A stretch of DNA of 64,000 bases, from assembly GCA_019695185.1 (NCBI GenBank), contig JAIBAN010000026.1, positions 17,233 through 81,232 of the forward strand. Reading direction: 5' to 3'. The notes below the pieces were generated by a model. That model saw nothing but the letters and a program-made list of their open reading frames with translations, was not told the DNA's origin and made no database searches. Both the position numbers and the translations under genes were made by a program. This document shows, piece after piece, positions 58,702 through 64,000 of the stretch. This DNA comes from Blastocatellia bacterium (GTDB lineage: Bacteria > Acidobacteriota > Blastocatellia > Chloracidobacteriales > Chloracidobacteriaceae). Numbering within the stretch: the first letter of the stretch is position 1; each line of letters begins with the position of its first letter.

Positions 58702-59205
58702 ATGAAACAACAGTTTTTCCCAAACCGCCGCTTTTCGATTTTGGGCTGGGCTGGTTTATTGATGGTCATCGGTGTGGGCGGATTGTTCCTGACCTGGAGT
58801 CAGGCCAGTGCTCATGGTTCAAGTGGCGAGGATGAAAAAATCATTGCTGCACTCGACACGGAATATCAGGCTGCGGTGGAAAAAAATGATGTCCAGACCA
58901 TGGACCGCATTCTGCACGATGATTTTGTGTTGGTGCTGGGGGACGGCAAAACCTATCACAAAGCCGATTTATTAAACTCCGCCCGAAGCGGGAAAATCGT
59001 CTACGAACATCAGGTGGACAGTGAGCAAAAGGTCCATGTCTGGGGCGATACGGCAGTGATTACAGCCCTGCTCTGGTTGAAAGGAACCAACGATGGCAAA
59101 CCGTTTGAACGGAAATTGTGGTTTAGCGACACCTATATCCGCACGTCCAAAGGCTGGCGCTACGTGTTCGGACAGGCATCACTGCCAATCTCGAAAACCC
59201 CATAA
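58702..59205 (+). CDS. Secreted DUF4440/SnoaL-like protein
   Basis: The product is 167 residues. The signal peptide (GWAGLLMVIGVGGLFLTWSQ) is cut near ASA, before HGS. The mature domain, with ALDTEYQAAVEKNDVQTMDR, HDDFVLVLGDGKTYHKADLL, VWGDTAVITALLWLKG and a final TSKGWRYVFGQASL, is a clear DUF4440-type NTF2 fold. The function is unknown in most members. AAAGGA upstream of ATG 58702 supports it over 58654. Confidence 0.85.
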   Translation: MKQQFFPNRRFSILGWAGLLMVIGVGGLFLTWSQASAHGSSGEDEKIIAALDTEYQAAVEKNDVQTMDRILHDDFVLVLGDGKTYHKADLLNSARSGKIVYEHQVDSEQKVHVWGDTAVITALLWLKGTNDGKPFERKLWFSDTYIRTSKGWRYVFGQASLPISKTP

Positions 59206-59234
59206 ACAAATTCCCTTTACCGGTTATTGAAATG

Positions 59235-59361
59235 TGGAGTGCGGCGACTTGTCGCCGCTTTCACTGGTGGCGACTTGTCGCCACCACTTGGAAAAAGACA
59301 AAATTCCAGTTTCGGCGACAAGTCACCGAAAGACACAGCCGGGACAAGTTTCTGCACTCCA
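59235..59361. repeat. GGCGACAAGTCGCC palindromic repeat, full copy
   Basis: The element starts with TGGAGTGC and ends with GCACTCC, i.e. inverted ends. Inside are two GGCGACTTGTCGCC palindromes, then GGCGACAAGTCACC and GGGACAAG. A partial copy is at 2466-2514. Its frames give peptides such as MECGDLSPL that should not be annotated as genes. Confidence 0.85.
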
Positions 59362-59363
59362 AA

Positions 59364-60491
59364 TCAAAGTAACTCGGTTTCCCAATCCGCAAACGGCTGG
59401 GCAGGTTCATAACCAGAGAGACACCAGGTTTTGGCCATCTCAGCCGCTCGCCGAAAAGCCCATTCCTGATTGGTGACTTTTCCTTCCAGGTCAATTTCCA
59501 GCACGTTACCCAGAACTGCAAAGACAATTTCCAGTCTACTTGGTTCGTCAACCAATCGTTCCACATAATTCAGATTTCTCAAAATATCAGGTTCCAGCGT
59601 GCCTGTGCCGAAGAGAAGTGCAAATTGCTGGATGACGGCTTTCCAATCCCGACCATCGTGGATTTCCGCCTCCCAGGCTTTGAGAGGTGGGTGGGGCTGA
59701 TATTCAGGGATGCAATAAGCTTTCAGCCATTGTCCGGCGCGATAATCAGGAGTGGTATAGGGGAACTGGTTGTCCCATTCTTCAATACTGGTTGGTTTCC
59801 AATGATTAAGGAAAACAGCAAAAATTCGTCCAATGGTATCGTCTTTTTTCACCAGCCATGGCGTGTAGTTGTAGATATGGCCATCTGGCGGGACCACTCC
59901 ATGAGCCATGGCATATTCCACCTTTTTGGCCATTTCCTGAAACAGATTGTATCCATCGGGAACCGGCTGCAACGAGCAACTGGCAACTCCAGACGCAAAC
60001 CTCCGCAGACCTACCCGAAAATCAATCGGGAGATGCCGTTCACTGAGCATGTTTTCAGTGAGGTACCCGTAAAAGGTCAGGGGAGTTTCATAAGGAAATG
60101 CCAACCCTTCCGGATACGGGGAGGTTTCAAATTTGATGTAGTGGGTGACATGCTTCGTGTGCCGCACGATGTTCATGGGAAAATGCTCTTCCTGTTCAAT
60201 CAGAGTAAACTGGGTGGTTTTGGTGCGGTTCAGGTCCGTAGGAACAAAATCCTCTGACCACGGATAAATTCTTGGTGAATGTAGAAATGTCAGTCGGAGC
60301 AAGCCGGATTCAGGTAGTTCAAACCGGAACTTGATGTCTGCATAGACCGTCTGGCCGTAGGCAAAAACAATCTTTCCTGTGCCATCCGGGTGAAAATTGA
60401 CAAATCGGCAACTTGAATAATCCCATGGAGTTGTTTCCCATCGTTGGCACGTGGTGAGCATTTGTTTCTGGATTTCCACAGATTGATACAT
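59364..60491 (-). CDS. Hypothetical protein with a repeated C-terminal motif
   Basis: The product is 375 residues and soluble. The N-terminal half is beta-rich (GKIVFAYGQTVYADIKFRFE, then SGLLRLTFLHSPRIYPW). The middle has LQPVPDGYNLFQEMAKKVEY. Two similar segments occur near the end: QWLKAYCIPEYQPHPPLKAW with EAEIHDG, and MAKTWCLSGYEPAQPFADW with ETELL, a W/Y/P-rich tail motif. I do not recognise the family. It lies 37 nt downstream of the WD40 gene on the same strand and may be co-transcribed. Confidence 0.7.
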   Translation of the reverse strand: MYQSVEIQKQMLTTCQRWETTPWDYSSCRFVNFHPDGTGKIVFAYGQTVYADIKFRFELPESGLLRLTFLHSPRIYPWSEDFVPTDLNRTKTTQFTLIEQEEHFPMNIVRHTKHVTHYIKFETSPYPEGLAFPYETPLTFYGYLTENMLSERHLPIDFRVGLRRFASGVASCSLQPVPDGYNLFQEMAKKVEYAMAHGVVPPDGHIYNYTPWLVKKDDTIGRIFAVFLNHWKPTSIEEWDNQFPYTTPDYRAGQWLKAYCIPEYQPHPPLKAWEAEIHDGRDWKAVIQQFALLFGTGTLEPDILRNLNYVERLVDEPSRLEIVFAVLGNVLEIDLEGKVTNQEWAFRRAAEMAKTWCLSGYEPAQPFADWETELL

Positions 60492-60528
60492 AGTGCAGAA
60501 AGCAGGTTAAAGCCTGGACTCCGGGCCT

Positions 60529-63500
60529 TTAATGGGCATCGGTTGCAGTGGCGGCCCGCCATAATTTCACCGTGCTGTCCTGGCTGCCCGTGGCCAGCAG
60601 GTTTCCATCCGGGGAAAAGACTGCGGCATTAACCCAGCCCGCATGACCCTTGAACGTGGCCAATGGCTGCCCGGTGATGACATCCCAGAGCTTGGCCGTA
60701 CCGTCCTGGCTGCCTGTGATGATACGTTTGCCATCCGGTGAAAAGGCAACCGAACTGATGTTGGTCCGGTGTCCGCGCAGGGAATTGAGTTCTTTGCGCG
60801 TGGTCACATCCCAGATTTTGACCGTCCGGTCGCGGCTTCCGGAAGTCAAACGGAGACCGTCACGCGAAAAGGCTACGGTTTCAACCACATTTGTATGGCC
60901 TTGGAAAATCCCGACTTCGCGTCCTTCCGCAACATCCCAAAGGCGGATGGTTTTGTCATCGCTGGCCGTGGCCAGCCATTTTCCGTCGGGTGAGAAGACC
61001 ACTGCATTGACATCGCCGGTATGGCCGCTGAATGCTTTGACTTCCTTGCCGGTTTCGAGATTCCACAGCCGCACTGCCGAATCACCGCCGCCCGTGGCCA
61101 GCACTTTTCCATCGGGTGAAAACGCCATTCCCCAGACCGGATATTTATAATCGAGCAGAAGCGGCAGTTCCGTCTGGGTTTCCAGGTTCCAGAGCTTGAC
61201 CGTGCGGACTTCGGGCGTGTGCGGGCGGGGGCTTTGGGTAATGAAGCGGTGCGCGAACCCGGTGGCAGTGGCCAAAGTTTTGCCATTCGGTGACAGCGCC
61301 ACCGCCCAGACAGGATATTCGTACTTTTGAAACCGGACGATTTCCTGACCGGTTTCCGCATTCCAAATCCGGGCAGTGCCGGTTTCTTCGGTCACAATTT
61401 CGCGTCCGGTGGGGAATTGGTAGCCGGTTCCGCCAGCCAGCAGTTTTCCATCGGCGGAAAAAGCCAGGGAAGTGACCCGGCCCAGGTCGCGTTTGATGGT
61501 TTTCCAGTCTTGTTCCTCAGCCACCTCCCAGAGTTTCACGGTTTGGTCTTCGCTGCCGGTGGCCAGCCGTTTGCCGTCGGGCGAAAAGGCGACCGTCCAC
61601 ACCCGGTCAAGATGTTCTTTGAGGGTGGAAATTGGTTGCTGGGTGGCCACATCCCAGATTTTGGCGGTGTTGTCCCAGCTTCCGGTGGCGAGTTTGGTTC
61701 CGTCAGGCGAAAAGGCGACGGAATGAACCAGACTGGTATGGCCTTTGAGGGTTGTCAGTTCGCGCCCGGTGGCAATGTCCCAGAGGCGCACCGTGCTATC
61801 CATGCTCGCCGTCGCCAGCGTTTTTCCGTCAGGCGAAAAAGCAACCGACCGAACCCAGTCGGTATGCCCCCGCAACGTTGCCTGTTCCTTGCGGGCGGCC
61901 ACATCCCATAATTTAACGGTGGTGTCTTTGCTGCCGGTGGCCAGCAGTTTGCCGTCAGGTGAAAAGGCCACCGGATTGAGTCCCTGCGTGTGACCCGTCA
62001 AAACCGCGCTTGTGCTCCAAGTGGTGGTGTCCCAGAGTCGCACGGTCCGGTCGTCTCCGGCAGACGCCATGATTTTGCCGTCAGGGGAAAAGTCCACCGA
62101 ATTGACATCGTTGGCATGTCCGGTCAGAACCCGTTCCAACTGGAGTGTTGCCAGATTCCACAGCCGCAGCGTGCCGTCTTCACCGCCTGAAACCAGCCAT
62201 TGGTTGTCCGGTGAAAAAGCCACCGCATAAACCCAGCCCTTATGTCCCGTGAAGGTCGCCAGTTCGTGCCCCGTGGCGGTTTCCCAGAGCTTGACCGTAC
62301 TGTCGGCGTTTCCCGTGGCCAGCAGCTTTCCGTTGGGGGAAAAACAGGTTGCATAGACCAGGGATTTATGAGGCAGGGTAAACAGATTGCTATGACAGAG
62401 CCGCCACAGGTAAAACCATTCGAAGCCGCGCAGGTCTTCCTCTCCGGCTTTGGGAATGTACGCATCAAGCAGGCCCATGACCTGGGCCACGTTGGCATCT
62501 TCCCACGCCTGCTGTGCCAGATTCATTTGGGCATCATAGAGGAGTTTCCGGTTGCGGGCTTCCTGAGCCTCGGCCCGGTTGCGCTGGCGGATGGCGGTAA
62601 TCCAGAGCATGGTAATCACGGCCAGAATCAGAACCGAAATCGAAGTGGTCCGCACAATACCGCGCCGGAACGCCCGTCGCTGGCGGCGCAGTTCGGCATC
62701 GGGCATGTTGCTCGTGACCCAATCCCGGTCAAAAACTTCGTGATAAATCCGGTTACGCACCCGGAGGGAGCCGTTTTTGACACGGGTGATGCCGCTCAAC
62801 CGCAAAATCGTGACAAACGGATTGGTTTCGTCATCGCGGACGGTCTGGCCGTTGCGGATTTGAGCATAGAGTTCGAGGAGCCCGGCCAAATCGGTCTCGC
62901 TGCGGAGAATTCGTTCCCGGACAAAGAGCAGGTTGTCATCCCGCTCACGGGCACGAGGGGTAAAAAAGAGTTCTTCGCAAAGTTGGTCCACTTCTGCCTG
63001 CCCCCGGACGCTTTTCCGCTCGGCCACCGCCTGACAAAACCGCTGGGTCAGATAGGGATGCCCGCCCGTCCAGTGCAAAACCCGCCCCAGTACGTGTTTT
63101 CCGGTTGATTCGTCCAGGCCGAAGCCCTGGACCAGCGGCAGGGCTTCGGTTTCCGTGAAGTCGGTGAGTTCAATCCGTTTGCCAATATTAAAAGGGGTGG
63201 TGCGGGTGTCCCGAATCAGGTCTGAAGGCGAAGCGACGCCCAACAAACAAAAGGTAAGGCGGGTCAGTTCGGGGTCTTCGGTGCGGCGGTTGTAAAATTC
63301 ACGAATTCCGGCAAAAAACTCGTCCGTTGAAAATGGCAGGCTCCGCACGGCGTCAATTTCGTCCACAAAAATCACAAGGCGGTTGCGGCAATTGGGCAAA
63401 ACGGCTTCGCGGACCGCCCGCATCCAGCGCTGAAGGGGGCCGGTCCGTTCGTGTGCCAGCCAGAAATCCTCCAGTTCGTCCTCCAGTTTGAGTTGCTGCC

Positions 63501-63771
63501 CGATGCGCCCCAGCAGGCCGTCATACCATTGCTCGGGCGTCAGGTTCTGGCCGACCGCAGTCAAATCAAGCACCGCCACCGAACAGCCCTCTTCGCGGAG
63601 CCGAACGGCAGTCCGCACCATGAGCGAGGATTTTCCCAACTGCCGCGAGGTCAGCACATAGCAGAAATTTCCCGCTGTCAGACCTTCGTAAAGGTCCACA
63701 TCGGCCTGACGTGGTACATAACAGGGAGCATCCCGCCGGAGCGTGCCCCCGGTAACGTAGAAATTTTCCAT
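60529..63771 (-). CDS. AAA-like ATPase fused to a WD40 propeller, membrane-linked
   Basis: The product is 1080 residues. The N-terminal AAA_35-like NTPase (about 1-350) has a P-loop in LTSRQLGKSSLMVRTA (about 41-56) and Walker B NRLVIFVDEIDAVRSL. One membrane segment follows (about 378-398, ISVLILAVITMLWITAI). A helical linker (to about 455) leads to about 14 WD40 blades up to residue 1075, most with FSPDGKLLATGS and TVKLWD. The blades are so alike that they probably expanded recently. Such proteins act as large sensors or scaffolds. No effector domain (TIR, protease, nuclease) is present. Confidence 0.92.
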   Translation of the reverse strand: MENFYVTGGTLRRDAPCYVPRQADVDLYEGLTAGNFCYVLTSRQLGKSSLMVRTAVRLREEGCSVAVLDLTAVGQNLTPEQWYDGLLGRIGQQLKLEDELEDFWLAHERTGPLQRWMRAVREAVLPNCRNRLVIFVDEIDAVRSLPFSTDEFFAGIREFYNRRTEDPELTRLTFCLLGVASPSDLIRDTRTTPFNIGKRIELTDFTETEALPLVQGFGLDESTGKHVLGRVLHWTGGHPYLTQRFCQAVAERKSVRGQAEVDQLCEELFFTPRARERDDNLLFVRERILRSETDLAGLLELYAQIRNGQTVRDDETNPFVTILRLSGITRVKNGSLRVRNRIYHEVFDRDWVTSNMPDAELRRQRRAFRRGIVRTTSISVLILAVITMLWITAIRQRNRAEAQEARNRKLLYDAQMNLAQQAWEDANVAQVMGLLDAYIPKAGEEDLRGFEWFYLWRLCHSNLFTLPHKSLVYATCFSPNGKLLATGNADSTVKLWETATGHELATFTGHKGWVYAVAFSPDNQWLVSGGEDGTLRLWNLATLQLERVLTGHANDVNSVDFSPDGKIMASAGDDRTVRLWDTTTWSTSAVLTGHTQGLNPVAFSPDGKLLATGSKDTTVKLWDVAARKEQATLRGHTDWVRSVAFSPDGKTLATASMDSTVRLWDIATGRELTTLKGHTSLVHSVAFSPDGTKLATGSWDNTAKIWDVATQQPISTLKEHLDRVWTVAFSPDGKRLATGSEDQTVKLWEVAEEQDWKTIKRDLGRVTSLAFSADGKLLAGGTGYQFPTGREIVTEETGTARIWNAETGQEIVRFQKYEYPVWAVALSPNGKTLATATGFAHRFITQSPRPHTPEVRTVKLWNLETQTELPLLLDYKYPVWGMAFSPDGKVLATGGGDSAVRLWNLETGKEVKAFSGHTGDVNAVVFSPDGKWLATASDDKTIRLWDVAEGREVGIFQGHTNVVETVAFSRDGLRLTSGSRDRTVKIWDVTTRKELNSLRGHRTNISSVAFSPDGKRIITGSQDGTAKLWDVITGQPLATFKGHAGWVNAAVFSPDGNLLATGSQDSTVKLWRAATATDAH

Positions 63772-63812
63772 AAGCCTTTCGTGGCAAGATGTTTTGCGCC
63801 GCTTCGCGGCGG

Positions 63813-63920
63813 TTGATTGTAGCCGTGGGTTTCAACCCACGGAACGAGAAAAATTGTGTTCCATGTGGTTGGTGGTCCGGTTGGGATGGTCCGTGGATTG
63901 AAATCCACGGCTACAATCAA
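63813..63920. repeat. Palindromic inverted repeat pair, REP-like
   Basis: The arms 63813-63842 and 63891-63920 pair at 28 of 30 positions. Each arm holds an inner palindrome (CCGTGGGTTTCAACCCACGG; CCGTGGATTGAAATCCACGG). The spacer is 48 nt. Two small hairpins flank it (63798-63812 CGCCGC/GCGGCG, and 63921-63938 CGGTCG/CGACCG). No gene is visible from 63772 to 64000. Confidence 0.85.
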
Positions 63921-64000
63921 CGGTCGCTGACGCGACCGGATGACTGAATACGTGCTGTGCCATTTGATGGCAACTTAATCGGTACCGTGTTTCAAGGGGC

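Noticed and set aside
59234..59476. Short open frame starting MECGDLSPL
   Set aside because: It is translated from the palindromic repeat, and the same peptide pattern arises wherever this repeat occurs. There is no ribosome binding site.

Overview
The window looks like a chromosome segment from an Acidobacteriota bacterium, probably class Blastocatellia. This is an inference: no rRNA is present. It rests on the gene mix: a dnaK-dnaJ-hspR heat-shock cluster, methylmalonyl-CoA pathway genes, NHL-, WD40- and WG-repeat proteins, an AAA-like/WD40 fusion, and intergenic regions packed with short tandem repeats. I found no tRNA, rRNA, CRISPR array, transposase or phage gene. Coding density is high.

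Layout. Positions 1-5.3 kb hold a partial gene end, hypothetical proteins (including a tandem pair of zinc-ribbon membrane proteins), a LysR regulator divergent from a DUF3386 protein, and a pirin. Positions 5.5-14.9 kb hold an FMN reductase, catalase, an aldehyde dehydrogenase with a kynurenine-formamidase-like cyclase (possible tryptophan catabolism), a GT2 glycosyltransferase, pyruvate phosphate dikinase and RecO. Positions 15-27.3 kb form a surface-polysaccharide cluster on the minus strand. It contains all four enzymes for GDP-D-glycero-alpha-D-manno-heptose (GmhA, HddA, GmhB, HddC), an FSA-type transaldolase, sugar oxidoreductases, an epimerase, two methyltransferases (one fused to a GT2 domain), a GT39-like membrane transferase and a GT9 heptosyltransferase. 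Many of these genes overlap by 4 nt.

Positions 27.4-40.6 kb hold hypothetical membrane and secreted proteins, an AlkD-like DNA repair protein, a 1202-residue NHL/BIG2/IPT protein, an ABC-2 exporter, a WG-repeat protein, murI-rph, and a biotinyl carrier protein next to an SH3-like protein. Positions 40.8-44.7 kb are dnaK-dnaJ-hspR. Positions 45-56.2 kb hold an SRPBCC protein, thiolase, an FHA/DUF3662 protein, a lipoprotein, a metallophosphatase, MutS2, a parvulin isomerase, methylmalonyl-CoA epimerase and MeaB. The last part has secreted hypotheticals, a monooxygenase-like protein and a 1080-residue AAA-like/WD40 protein.

The most unusual signal is in the gaps, not the genes. About 20 gene boundaries carry tandem 7-bp repeats (GAATTGA, GGACTGA, CAGGGTT, TTTTGAG and degenerate relatives; in one place a 9-mer). 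They usually form two inverted arms around a unique loop of roughly 40-75 nt (one loop is about 134 nt). Arms keep a fixed polarity within each family. In at least seven genes the stop codon lies inside an array, and several start codons lie within 0-10 nt of one with no visible Shine-Dalgarno sequence. Older-looking palindromic families (GGCGACAAGTCGCC, CCACGAAGGACACGAAG and others) are also present.
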